Assembly: GCA_902805475.1 (NCBI GenBank)
Contig: CADCSX010000023.1
Location: 3,844,001-3,908,000 of the forward strand
Length of the DNA stretch: 64,000 nucleotides
From: Entonaema liquescens
Lineage: Eukaryota > Ascomycota > Sordariomycetes > Xylariales > Xylariaceae
Reading direction: 5' to 3'
In this document: positions 45,605-59,153 of the stretch, piece by piece
How the letters are laid out: every line of letters starts with the position of its first letter
Position numbering within the stretch: the first letter of the stretch is position 1
The notes under the pieces: generated by a model
The model's input: only the letters and a program-made list of their open reading frames with translations
Told to the model about the DNA's origin: nothing
Databases searched by the model: none
Made by a program: the position numbers and the translations under genes

Positions 45605-46167
45605 ATCGTTGCAGCCTAACTAGCAATAACACGGCTAATTTGCGTATGACGGTGTAAGGAAGATAATGAGAAAATAGAAGCTTATAGACTTGGTAGAAAG
45701 GTCACTCCCACGGAAATATTCGCCAGAGTCTTGGTTATAGATTGGTTGAACAAGCTATATCCAAGCACTCATAGCACTTAACATTCATCTTATATAGACA
45801 GTTATAGGAAGTTGCGTAACTTCTTTTTAATACCTTACAAGTTATACCTGAGCTATTGACGCCTTTGTTGCCGACCATGTTGAACGAACCGCGTGATATC
45901 TGATTCAGTAAAAGTAATATAGCAAGCTTAGAGTAAAAATGCAGTTTCAAGCTCTTGGCTAGATTATTAGAATTGTGTAAGTCAGCCACCGAGCGATTCC
46001 CCCCAAGTTTAGGCAAGAGTCTCCGTTTGACTCCATGTTTTTATTTACCCAAAGTCATATAAGCCATGAATCTATTACAAAATATGTAAGCACAGCTCTC
46101 AATACCTACTAGCTTTTGTCCAGGATATTGATTCTTACGAACTAGGGTTCGTAGAGTATCTAAGCAA
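45605..46167. other. Intergenic region between convergent genes
   Basis: 563 bp between the hydrolase and methyltransferase 3' ends. AT-rich; no supported gene. Confidence 0.6.
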
Positions 46168-47430
46168 TTAGCTCGGCCTAGTAATGGATATTATTTTTAA
46201 AGGCATGGCAGCTGCATAGAAGAGTGATTTCTGTTGACGCATCGGCTTCGGTTCGAACTTTATGTCTTCTACGGCGAAGTTACGGTGAGCTATGGACGTT
46301 GGGGTGGCCATCTGTTAGTATTCTCGAATTTGTACATGCATAGAAGGGTATACAAGCAAAGACATACCGCATTCGTCTCTGAGAGTCTGAAATGTTTCTG
46401 CATTTCGGACGACACCACCTATGATAACTTTGATATTCGGCCTCCTTTCAACAAGCTTATGCAGCGTCGATACTAGAGCTGATATTGCTGTCTTTTCGTA
46501 TGTCTTTAGACTACATCAGTGTTCCGTATCCATTTCAAATGGTGATGAGACGAGGTCTTACAATATCGGCGCCGATAACAATGTCGTACGGGTTGGTTTC
46601 GCAATCATCTTTAACCCACGTCTCCCAAGGGTCAAGTCCCCATGTCAAGGTCCCTGTTCGGACTTTATCTTGATCATCAAGACCATTTAGGGATATATTC
46701 TCCTTCATTGTCTTAACGACCCCTTTATCACCGTCTGTAGTAGTGACATGCTTTGCATGTAGGTGCTTAGCTAAAAGGAGGCTCAGAAACCCGGCGCCAG
46801 CGCCCAGCTCCAATATGCTCTTTCCGCTGACAATTTGCGACCCGGCATCGGTTAGTAAGTACGAAGCTAGATGAAGGGACCCTTCCCAGGTCCGAAATCC
46901 GGTGATTTGAGAACCTAATACTAAGTGCCGTCGTTCGAGTAGAGTTATCGTAGGCTCTGACTTGAAGTCAAGGCTGCTATCTGGGTTATACTCCTCTGGG
47001 AGGCAGGTAAATGTTACGTATGTATCTTCTTGAGATGTCTGGAATTCTGATGAGATCCCTCTGGCAACGAAGGATTCGAGGCATGCCCTAAGCTCACTCA
47101 AGACATCCTAGTAAATACTACCTAAGCCCATGTCCATTAAAGTTAAAAAAAAAAATAAAGTAGTGAAAACAAAAGACTTACATCTTGTTCTGAGTTCTCT
47201 AACCCCTTTTCAACCTTTGCGACGAGTTTTTTCAGGACTCGCATTTGATATCCCTCAGGCGGCAACTTCAGGTTCCTGTTTTGGTCGAATAGATGCTTAT
47301 ATATCCATTTCTGGACATCTGCATTTTTGAGAAACTTGGCTGACGGCCAAGCGAGGAAGTCAGGTTCGAATAGTTGCATATACTGTCGACGCAGTAAAAG
47401 TAGTTGAGGGTCCACGTCGTACCCCGACAT
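46168..47430 (-). CDS. efm3: Efm3/FAM86-type protein-lysine methyltransferase
   Basis: Four exons, 47182-47430, 46562-47107, 46368-46503 and 46168-46289 (introns 74, 58 and 78 bp), give 350 aa. The start MSGYDVDPQLLLLRRQYMQL leads into a helical N-terminal region typical of the FAM86 family. The class I methyltransferase core then shows motif I LELGAGAGFLSLLLA, an acidic residue after the next strand (TTTDGD), and ADITYEK, whose spliced form is visible only after removing the 58-bp intron. The conserved C-terminus reads KPMRQQKSLFYAAAMPLKII. Yeast Efm3 and human FAM86A modify elongation factor 2; that role is inferred from family. The protein is intact. It lies about 460 bp from the tRNA-Asp gene and about 930 bp from the AT desert. 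Confidence 0.9.
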
Positions 47431-47888
47431 TCTAACAGTTCTGCAGTTGTTAATGGTGGAGTGATCTTCTTATACCTAAGTGAATTAAGCCGCGTATGCC
47501 CAGATTCCGAATAGGATGCCCAGGATGCCCAGGATGCGTCCATGTACTTCTCAGTCTAATATGGAGCCGTAGTTGGTTAGACAAGTCTTGTTTTGAGCGC
47601 GGTCCTTGGCGTAGGGCAATAAGTCGTTGAATTGCCCCTATAAATAGAAAGTCATACCCCTTTTCTCCAATACTTGTACATACGTGCATAAGTCAAGCGA
47701 CAGCTCGATGAAGGATAGGTTGACTGCGATGAGGTTATCCAGACATGTACCAACCTTAATGAATAAGAAGTTGGAACAAGTTGGAACAATTGAGATATTT
47801 TATAACTATGTAATTAGTTAACAAAATTGTTATACTATCTCCACTTAAAGCCAACTAGCGTTGTTCAACATATGCGATGGCTCAAAAA
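47431..47888. other. Intergenic region upstream of the methyltransferase gene
   Basis: 458 bp. A short CCCAGGATGC-type tandem occurs near 47516-47538. No supported gene. Confidence 0.5.
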
Positions 47889-47985
47889 TCTCGATTCGTC
47901 TAGTGGTTAGGATACCTGCTTGTCATTCCGTAAATACGTTATGATAAAATCGCAGGTGGCCGGGGTTCAATTCCCCGATCGAGAG
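47889..47985 (+). tRNA. tRNA-Asp (GUC) with a 25-nt intron
   Basis: The acceptor stem TCTCGAT (47889-47895) pairs perfectly with ATCGAGA (47978-47984), with discriminator G at 47985. The anticodon stem CCTGC (47915-47919) pairs perfectly with GCAGG (47952-47956). The loop reads TT-GTC-A plus C, so the anticodon is GTC at 47922-47924, reading Asp codons. The intron is 47926-47950, at the canonical position one base 3' of the anticodon. The T arm is CGGGG-TTCAATT-CCCCG, and the D arm is of the GTCTAGTGGTTAGGA type. No CCA is encoded. A TTTT run at 47995-47998 may serve as the RNA polymerase III terminator. It is the last gene before the AT desert. Confidence 0.94.
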
Positions 47986-48360
47986 ATATTTATCTTTTAA
48001 TAACCATTCCTTTTTGTCGGCTAATGGTTCTCTTTATATTGATTTATATACACTTTTGGCGAAGTCTTAACTAACATATTTCCTTACAATAGTTTTTGAA
48101 GCTTTACGTACCTATATGCTATAAGTCATTATTATGCTTCGACTTAACGGTATTATTGGGGAAGGGGAAACTATAGATTGCCGAAGTGTCGACTATGATT
48201 ACAAGAGAAGTTCTTAACAACCCTTTCGTATATGGAAACTCTCTTATTCTAACTTCTCCTTAAGTAATACAAAAGTTTATAATAATATTATCAGAGTCAA
48301 ATATAAGATGATATTAAAGCCGTTACCTACTTCATTTTCATTTTATTAATCATATATACC
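47986..48360. other. Transition zone between the tRNA gene and the AT desert
   Basis: Base composition falls from normal to AT-rich over roughly 47750-48360. No gene seen. G and C are still present in ordinary trinucleotide contexts here, unlike in the desert that follows. Confidence 0.6.
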
Positions 48361-48586
48361 GTTAATATTAATGCTATTTATATAAGTTTAATATAATATT
48401 TTTAAAAAAATATTACACATTAATTAAAAAAATAAATAATAATTAAAAATTTAATTAAAATATTTCTATTTAAATATATTTTTTATTAAAAATTAAATAA
48501 TATTAATTAAAATAATATTTTTAATTATTAAATATAAAAATTTTAAAATTTATTTATTAAAATATTAATTTAATATTATTAATTTT

Positions 48587-48750
48587 ATAAAGTTTTTTAT
48601 ATATATATTTTTAATTAATTAATTATTTAAAAATATAAAAATTCGTTATAAATTATTATAATTAATTATTTAAAGTTTATTATTTATTAAAATAATATAA
48701 TATAATGATATTTTTTAATAATTAATAATAATAATTATAAAATTTTAACA
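48587..48750 (+). repeat. Direct repeat, copy A (164 bp)
   Basis: Matches 58990-59153 in direct orientation with no gap; 155 of 164 bases are identical. All nine differences are transitions. Copy A carries T where copy B has C at five sites, and G where copy B has A at three sites. It could be one terminal repeat of an element spanning about 10.5 kb, or one of several dispersed copies. Confidence 0.9.
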
Positions 48751-49839
48751 TTTATTTTTTTTTTAAAAAAAAACAATAATATCTTTATTATTTACGTTTT
48801 TTTTTTTTATTTTTTTTATTATTTAATATTAATAAAAATATTATTATTATTTTTTTCTTTTTATTTAATAATAACTTTTTATTTAATTTAAAATTTTTCT
48901 TTAATATTATTTTTCTTAATAAACTTTTTAATATCTTTTAATTTTTTACTTTTATTAAATTTATTATAAATTTTAATATTATAAACATAAATAATTTATT
49001 TATTATTTTTTTTATTTAATATTTATTAAAACTTTTATTTTATTATTTAAGTATAATTTAAATAATAATATTTTAAATTTTTAAATTTTTAATAATAATT
49101 TATAAAAATTTAAAATATATGTATTTATTTTTATAATAAACTTTTTAATCGTAAATAATTAATTAATAAAAAATTACTTAAAAATTTTTTAATTTATTTT
49201 TATATTATTATACGTTATTATTATATAAAACTTAAATATTATTAACAATAAATTAATAATTAATAATAATTTAAAAGTATTTATTATTTTTACATTATTA
49301 AAAATTAACAATTTAAAAATAAAAATTATTAATTTAAAAGAAATTATTTTTTTTTAATTTATAATTTTAACTTTTTTATTATTTCATTTTACATTTTTAT
49401 TTTTATAAAAATAATATCTAACTTTTTTAAAATATTAATTTCTACCATTTCGCATTTTTATAATTTTATAATTATAACATCCATTTTTACTACTAAAACG
49501 TTTTAATTATATATATTTTTTTAATAAAATTTCTTTATAAAAAATTAAATTAATAAAATATTATAATTAATTATTTTTATTATTTTATTTAAACTTTTCC
49601 ATATATAATTTATTTTTTTTATTATTAATTTTATAATTAAAAATTTTTTTTTTTTAATTAATTTTAAATTTATATATAATTTATATTATATTTTCTTAAA
49701 TAAAATCTCTTTTATTTTAATCGTTTTTAATAATATATTTTTTACTATAATTATTATTATTTTTAATATTATTTTCATTATTAATATTTTTTTTATTATT
49801 AATATAAATTTTTTTATTATTAATTTTATTATTAATTTT

Positions 49840-50079
49840 TTATTATATATTTATATTATTAATATTTTTATAATTTTTATTAATTTATTATTATATATTT
49901 ATAATAATAATATTTTTATAATTATTATTAATTATTTATAATATATTTATAATAATAATATTTTTATAATTATTATTAAATATTTATTATATATTTGTAA
50001 TAATAATATTATTTTAATTATTATAAATTATTTATTATATATTTGTAATAATAATATTTTTATTTTATATTATATTTTT
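49840..50079 (+). repeat. 48-bp tandem repeat, about five copies
   Basis: Copies start at 49840, 49888, 49936, 49984 and 50032, each opening TTATTATATATTT or a one-base variant. Spacing is exactly 48 bp with no indels; the last copy decays after about 35 bp. The sequence is almost entirely A and T. Confidence 0.85.
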
Positions 50080-53000
50080 ATTAATATTAAATTAATTATT
50101 TTATATTAAAAAAAGTTATTAATAAAATTTATTATTTAATTTTTATATAAATTTTTAAAATAACAATTTTATTTTTTTATTTAATAATTAAATAATTTAT
50201 ATTAATTTTAAAATTTATAGTTTTTTTATAATTTAATTTAAAAAAATGTTAAATTTTTTTATAATATATTTATAAATTTATAAAATTTTTAAAATTAAAA
50301 CCTTTAATAAATTAAAATAATAATATTAATATTTTTTAACGTTTTAATTATAATTAATATATATTTTATTAATTTTATCCAATTTTATTATTATTTTTTA
50401 ATATAATGAAAACGTATTTAATTAAATATATAATTAAATTATTAATAATTTTACAATAATATATTATAGATTAATTTAATTTTTCGGTTTCGTTATTATA
50501 ATAATTTTATTTTAAAACATTATCAAATTTATAAATAATTTACTTTTTTTATTTTTAAAAATAAATATCTTTATATTATATATATTTATTAATAATATTT
50601 TTTATTAATAATTTATTTATATTTATTTAAAATATTTTAATTACTTATATTTTTTTTATTTTTTTCAATTATAAAGTTAAATTATATTAATCTTTAATTA
50701 AAATTTACAAATTACAAATTACTTAAAATAATACCGTTTTTTTTTATTACAATTAAATCGATATTTAATTTTTTAACATTAATCGTTTTATTTTTTACAA
50801 TTTTAATAATTTTATAAATAATAAAGTTATTTTACATAACATTTTTATTATTAATTATATTATTTTAAGCTTATTTATTAATATTATTATTAATTAATTT
50901 TATAAAATTATTATTAACCATATTATTATTTATATCGTCATTATAAAAATATTTATTATTATAAAAAAGTTTATTATTATAAAAAATTTTATTATTTTAC
51001 TTAAACATAATATTATTATTATTAATTTATTTATCAATTATAATTATTTTTAAACTTATATTATTACAAACAAATCAAAAAAAAATATAAAATTAAACTA
51101 TTTATATATAATAAAATATAATTAATACAAATTATTAAATTAAAATAAAAAATATAAATAAAAATAATTATTTTAAAAAAAAATATATACGCATAAAGAA
51201 TAAAAAAGTATAAATATAAAAAAATAAAGAAATAATTTAATGGTTAAAAAAATTTTAATATACTTTAAATATTAAATCCGGAAAAAAAATACAAGATAAA
51301 TTAAATTTCGGAAAAAAAACTATTAATAAAAAATAAGTTTTATATTAACCTTATATTATTAACCACTTTAAATTTATACATAATAATAATAATTTATTTA
51401 ATTAAAACTACTTTTATAATATTATATAATTATATATTTAAAATAATTTATTTTTTATATTATTAATAAATCGAATTGTTTTTTATAAAAGTTACATTAT
51501 TAATATTATTATTATTAATAATTATAAATAAAGATTATTTAATAATAAATTTACTATTACTTTTAACAATAATAATATAATTACTTTATTAAATTATACC
51601 ATATTTAATAATAATTTTAAAATTTTAACGCGTATATTTATTTTAAAAATATTTTCTATTAATTTTTTTTTATTTTTTTTATTAATTTTATATAATTTTA
51701 ATTCGGTTAATATTAATAAATTAATTTTATTAAATTTATCTACTAATATTACCGCATTTTATATTAATAACTTTTTTAAATACTATTAATTATATATTAA
51801 CATATAATTTTTCTATCGTATAAAATATTTAATAATTAATTTATTATTTTATTTATTTATTCTTCGTTTTAAAAATCTTTTTATTTTATAAAATATTTAA
51901 TTAATATTATTACCTTTAACAATAATACAATTTAATTATAATTATTAATAATTATACAAATTAATTTTTTATAATATTTTATATAATTATATTATTAAAA
52001 TTATTTTATAAATTTTTTAATAATTTAAAATATTTAATTTATAAATTAAATTTCCAATACATTTAATTATTATTAATAAATTAACATATTATATTAATCA
52101 TTTTTTTAAAGATTTCTTTAATAATATATATTTTTTATATAATTAAAAATATATAATATTATTTATTTTTTAATTAATAAATTTATAAATTTTATCGTAT
52201 TTAATTTTTAAATTTATAATTACAAAATCAATAACTATTTTAACTTTTTTCTAATATAAATCCCGTAATATTTTAAAATTAATATTATTATTTAACATTT
52301 TTATTATAAAAATTATAAATTTTAATTTAAAATTATAAACCATTTTATTAAAACTTTATTTTAATACAATTAATTTCGTATTATTTAAATTATATTATAA
52401 AATTAATATTATATTAATTTATAAATTTATTAAAACAAAATAATAAAAATATATAATTATTTTAATATTTTAATTTTTTCTTTTTATTTATTTGTTAATT
52501 TATAAATAATAACTTATTAACATTACAAATTTCGTTTTTAATCGTACGAACAATATTTACCAAAATTCTAATATAAATTTTAAATTATAATTTAATATCG
52601 CTTTAATTAAAAAATCTTAATTATATAATAAAAATAATTATAAAATTAATAAAACCTAATAATTTATTTTATATTTAATATTACCAAAAATTAATATAAT
52701 TTTTTTGCTAAATTTACAAATGATTATTATTATAATATTATAATAAATAAATCCATCCATTATCCATAACGTTTTTTTTAAAAATATTATTAATAAACTA
52801 ATTATAAAATTTTATATAATAATATAATAAAAGATTATTATTAAATTAATAAATAATAATTCTTTATTAATTTTTAATTTATTGTTTTAATTTTCTTAAC
52901 ATTTTAAATATTATTATATATATTTTTTAATTTTTTTTATAAAATTTTACATATTTATTTTTTAAAAATTATATAATATTTTTTTAAATTTAAAATAATA

Positions 53001-56000
53001 TTAATTATCATAAACCATTTACAATAAATCTTAAACATAATTAAATAATATTATTAATTATTATTATTTAATATTTAAAATATAATATATAAATTTATTC
53101 TTTAATTTATATTTATATTATTTTATTATATTTTTATTTTTACTCGTTACAAATTATAATATTTTACATAATTATTTAAGTTTTTTATCATTATTATATC
53201 TTTATATAATACGTAATTTAAAATTTTCATTTACAATTATTTTTATTATAAAATAATTAAAATCTTCTATAATATTTTTTAATATTATTTTCGTAAAATT
53301 TTTTTATTTTTTTTTATTTTTTAATAAATTAATTATTAATAATTATAATAATATATCAGATATTAAATTTAATTATTTAAATATATAATATATTTTTAAT
53401 CAAAATTATAATAAATATACCAATATTATTATTAATTTATTATTCATCTTATTAACATTAATTATTTTTAATATTATTTATTATATTATACTTTTTATTA
53501 CACCATAATCCGTTAAAACTACAATTAAATATATACATAATTAAAATTAAATTCAATTTTAATAATATATTCATATAAAACATATTACCTTTAATTTTAT
53601 TATTTAATATCTTATTTTAATTTTCGTAAAAATTTTCAATAAAAACATCATTAATTTAATATTATTTATTAAAATATTTTTTATATCTTATGGTTTTTTT
53701 AAATAAAAAATAAAAACTTTAAAACTTTATTTTTTAAATATGTTAATCTTAAAATAAATTATTTTTTCATTATTTTAATAACATAATATTATTAAATTTA
53801 TAAGTTTTTTTTATAAATTTATAAAAATTTCAATTTTTATTATTATAAAAATAAATAATATTTTTATTATATATTTTTTTTTTGTTAAAAACGTAAAATA
53901 AATTTTATTTTTTTTTTTTTTTTTTTACTATTAATATTATTTTTTTATCTTATAATAATTGTATTTTTTATAAATACCATAAAATATATTTTCGTAAAAA
54001 TTTTATTATATTAATATATATTTTAAATATTATTAATATTATAAATATTTTAATTTTTTACATTATTTTTATTTATCTTTTTATAATAATTATTTTTAAA
54101 TTATTAATAATAAATTTTAATAATTTAATTAATAAATATTTAAAAAATAATTTTTTTAAATTTAATATTAATTTAATATTATTAAATAAAGGAAATATTT
54201 ATTAAAAATGTTATTTATATTTTTTTATAATATAATTATAAATTATTATATTATTTATATAAGTTTTTATAAAATTATTAAATAATAATAATCTTTAATT
54301 TATAAATTGTTAATTAAAAGTAAAAAAATTTTTAAATTTTATTAACGTTATTTTTAATACTTTAAATTTTTATAGTAAAATAATAATCATTCAATTAACG
54401 TATTTTTATATTATTAATAATTAATAGAAAAATATTAATTTATTAATAATAATAAAATATTTATATCTTTTTATTTTATTTATAATTTCCTTTTATTAAA
54501 ATAATAAATAAACATTCATTAATATATAATAATTCAAAAATCGTAAATTAATAATAATTTATTTTTTTTTTTATTATTTATTATTCGTTATATAATAAAT
54601 ATAAAGTAATTAAAAAATGTAAATTTTTTTATCCATTCCATTTTTCTTTTATTATGCATATTATTAAATATTTTATTAAATAATGCTCAATTTTCCATTT
54701 TTAAAAAATAAATTTAATTTATTTTATATTTATCTTATTAATTATTAATTAAATTTATAATTATTTTTTTATTTTTTAAGAAATTAATAATACTTTAATC
54801 ATACCATATATTATAATTATTTACCATTACAATTAGTTTTTAACCAAATAAATACAATATATTACAATAATTAACATTATTTTTAAATAAAATTTCCAAT
54901 ATATTTTCCAATTTTTAAATATTTAAATTTACCATTTTATCTTTATAATATAATATTCATTTTATTATAAATTTTTAAAGATTTTTATCCGTTTTATCAT
55001 TAATTAATAATGTTTTAAAAATATCATTTTATAAGTTAAAATTTTTAAATATAAAATTATTATTAATATTAATATCGTTAATAATTACAATAACTTATGT
55101 AATATTAACTTTATCTTATATTATTATAATATATCCATTTATTACAATTCCATTTATTATCTTTAATTTCGTTTTTTATAATATTACAATTTTTTTAATT
55201 ATTTAATTAAAAAATGTTATTTTTTTTATCGTAATTATATCACATATATTATATAATATTTTAAAATATATTACATTAAATTAACAATTACGTTTTTTTA
55301 ACAAATTTAAATATAATACCGGAATTATCATCATTATTTTTAATGGAATTATAATTTTATTAATAATAAATATTTTTCATTTTAAATTACCTATTATTTA
55401 AAAATAATTAATACTTATTTTTTTTTTAAACACGCGTTTAATATAAATATTCATTTAAATTAATTAATAACCATTTTATAATCATTATAAAATTTATTAT
55501 TTAATAATAAATTAAGTTTAAAATTATATTAATAAATTTAAATATTAATATAAATATTAATAAATTTACATTTACTTATTTTAAATTTTATTAATAATTT
55601 AATTAAAAACTTTACTTTTTATCTTATATTTAATAGATTTTTAATTTTTATTACTTGTAAAAAAATATTTAACTTATATATTTTGTAATTTTTAATAAAA
55701 ATCTTTAATTAATTAACATTAACCATTTTATTAAATGTTTTTAAATTAATATATATTATGGATTTTTTATTATTTATAACGTTAATTTCCAAGTAAAAAT
55801 ATCATTTAAATAAATTTTTTTTCGTTAATAATATTATTATTATTTTTATAACTTTAAAATTAAATAAATCCTTTATTTTAATAAATATATTTATATTATT
55901 ATTATCTTTATTTATTATTATATTAATATTTATAAAATTTTTATTTATATTATTATTAAATTTAATTATATTTTATTTATTTTATATTAAAAATTATAAA

Positions 56001-57532
56001 AATTTATTTTTTATATTTATAAAATATATTAAATTTATAAATCCATTACTTAATTATTTAAAAAAAAACATTTATTAATATATATATATTTAAAACAATT
56101 TAATTTAATATCGAATTTTTTATTATATTTTTTATAAATTTATTTATTTAATTTAATAATTATATCGTAAAATCGCATTAAATAATTATATTTAAGTTTG
56201 GATTTATTATTTAAATACTTTTTTAACAAAAAATAACTATTATCTTTTAATTAAGTTTCTTTATTTTTAAAATCCATTTAATTATTTTATAATAATATTT
56301 TATTTTCCAAATAAAATTTTCCTTTTTAATATTTTTATTTCACCCATTATCATTAATAATAATAACGTCCAAAATAACAACCATAATAATTACAATATCC
56401 ATAATAAAAATTTTTATTATAATAAAAACTACTTTTATTATAAAACTTATAATATTTATTTTCGCTTTAACAATCACCGTTACATTTATATTTACCATTA
56501 TAACAATATTCATTATTATAACAATATTCACTATTACAATAATATTTACCACTTTATTATTTATCATACTTATTTTCCTTTTTTTTATCATTATTTTTAA
56601 AATTATAATTTTAATATTTAAATTACCAAAAACCATTATTTATTTTTTTACCACTATTATCAAATATTTTTTTATTAATTAAATAAATATAAATAATTAA
56701 TTACTTAATTTTATTAATAAATAAAACATTAATAATTATTTTTTTTAATAAATTTTTCTTTCCATTAATTAATAATTTAATACGTTATAATTTAATATAA
56801 TTTTATAATTAATTAATATATTTATTAATTAATTATATATTATTAAATAAAGTTATATTATATTAAAAATTAAGATTTAATATATTATATATTTATTATA
56901 TTTATTACAATTTTAATATTATTTTATATATTTAATAAATACAAATAATATTTATTATTTAAATATAAATAAAAATATTTTTAAAGTAGTTTTTTTTTAT
57001 ATATTTAAAAATATATAATTTTTATTATATTTTATTAAATTTTATTTTAAATTTATTAAAAAGTTTTTTTAAATGAAATTTATTATTAACCATTATATTA
57101 TTTCGCATTTTTTTAATGAATTTTATAATATACTATTATATTATTTTTTTTTTATATAATTTATATATTTATATTATAATAATTTTTATTTTAGTTTTAT
57201 TGGTTTTAATTTATTAAATTATATTTATAAATAAAATAATATTATAAAATATTATATTTTTTTTATTTAAAATAATATTATTTTTATTAAATAATTTATT
57301 AAAGTTTAAATAAAATATATTAATATTATAAATTTTAAAATTATTAAATTAAGTTTTACGTTATATGATAATATAATTATTTTTTATATTATCTTATATT
57401 TCATTAAAAAAATCATTAATTATGTTAAAAGTAATGTTTATATTTATTTAAAAACTTATGATATATTTGGTAATTTGTTATTATAATATATCATTTATTA
57501 CCATTATAAATGGTTGATTTATTAGTAATTAT

Positions 57533-57550
57533 CCGGTTGGACCGGTTGGA
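57533..57550 (+). repeat. GC-containing 9-bp tandem duplication in the AT desert
   Basis: CCGGTTGGA occurs twice head to tail (57533-57541 and 57542-57550). Ten of 18 bases are G or C in surroundings where most lines have fewer than five per 60. Confidence 0.9.
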
Positions 57551-58135
57551 TTAATTTGTGTTTATATATTATTATTTTAATTATTATTATTATAATTATT
57601 ATTATTATAATTGTTTTTTAACTTACAATTATTATTAATAAATTTGTTGTTAAATATATTAATAAAATTTTATAAATATATTTTTATTTATTATTATTAA
57701 AATAATAATAAAGATAATGGATTTTTAATTATTAATGTATTTTTTATTTATGAAAAAAATGATAATTTTTATAATATAATTGTTAAATATATTTATTATT
57801 TATTTTATAATAATATATTAATTTTTAATGATAATTTTAATAAAAATGATTTAAATAATAAATTTATTAATTTAAAAATAATTTTTTATAATAATGGTGG
57901 TAGTTTTAAAATATTTTATAATTATATAAAAATTATTAATAAATTTATAATTAATTTATTAAGTATTTTTTTAATTATTATTATTATAAATAAATTAACT
58001 TGTAATAATAATATTGTTTTGTAATTAAAGTTTAATTTATTTAATTTAATTATTTTTAGTTTTATTATTTTTATTATTAATTTAAAAAATAACGATGTAA
58101 TTATTCGCATTTTTAATGGGGAAAATATTTTAAAA

Positions 58136-58219
58136 GTTATTGTAAAAATTATTGTAAAAATTATTATAAAAACTATTACAATAATTATTATAATAATTAT
58201 TATAAAAGTTATTATAAAA
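58136..58219 (+). repeat. 12-bp tandem repeat, seven copies
   Basis: Seven 12-bp units such as GTTATTGTAAAA and ATTATTATAAAA, in exact register from 58136 to 58219. Variants differ mostly by A/G and T/C changes. Confidence 0.8.
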
Positions 58220-58989
58220 ATTAAAGTTTTTAAAGTATTTAATTTAATAAATGAAATATAATTATAAACTATTTTAAAAAATATATAAAATTTATAAATA
58301 TTTATTAATTATTTTAAATTATATATTATTAATGTTTTTAACGAATTTTTAATATGTTTCTTTATTTATTATATTATATATTATTAATTAATTTATTATA
58401 ATATTTTATAATAGGAAATTATTTATTAAATTTAATTTTAAAGTAATTTTATAATTAATAATAATATTTTATTATTTAATAAAAATTTTATAATTTTAAA
58501 AATGGTATTTTTTAATTATAATATTATAAAATAATAAGTAATTAATGGTGATATATCTTATATAAAATATAATCTTTTAAGAAAAAAGTTATTATATTTA
58601 TTATTATATAAAAAGAAATTTATTTTCTAAGTATTTTCTTATAATGTTAATATTGGAAAATGTTGTTATAATTTTGTAAAAAATATGTTTGTTGCAAAAA
58701 AAGTTTATTTTTTTCATAAGAAAATAATATTATTAATACATTAAAAAAAGAAAAGAAAAAAATCTCTATAATATCTTATATATTTGATAATTTAAATAAA
58801 TAAATTATCGCAATTATTATATTAATATTTTTATTATTTTAATTATATTTTACTTTTTAAATTATATAATGTAAAATAAAAAATATTAAATTAATTTTAA
58901 ATATATTATAATAGTTAAACTATTATAAATATTATTTTAATATTATATTAATGGTTTTTTAACTTTAAACTTAAGTAAAATTATTAAAT

Positions 58990-59153
58990 ATAAAATTTTT
59001 TATATATATATTTTTAATTAATTAATTATTTAAAAATATAAAAATTCATTATAAATTATTATAATTAATTATTTAAAGTTCATTATTTATTAAAGTAATA
59101 CAATATAATAATATTCTTTAATAATTAATAACAATAATTATAAAATCTTAACA
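58990..59153 (+). repeat. Direct repeat, copy B (164 bp)
   Basis: Partner of 48587-48750 at a constant offset of 10403 bp. Its start coincides, within about 30 bp, with a switch in residual G/C strand bias. Confidence 0.9.

Noticed and set aside
56340..58110. Frames of 98 and 62 aa inside the AT desert
   Set aside because: Ile/Asn/Lys-only products expected by chance from AT-rich DNA; the first reads through an imperfect 18-bp repeat.
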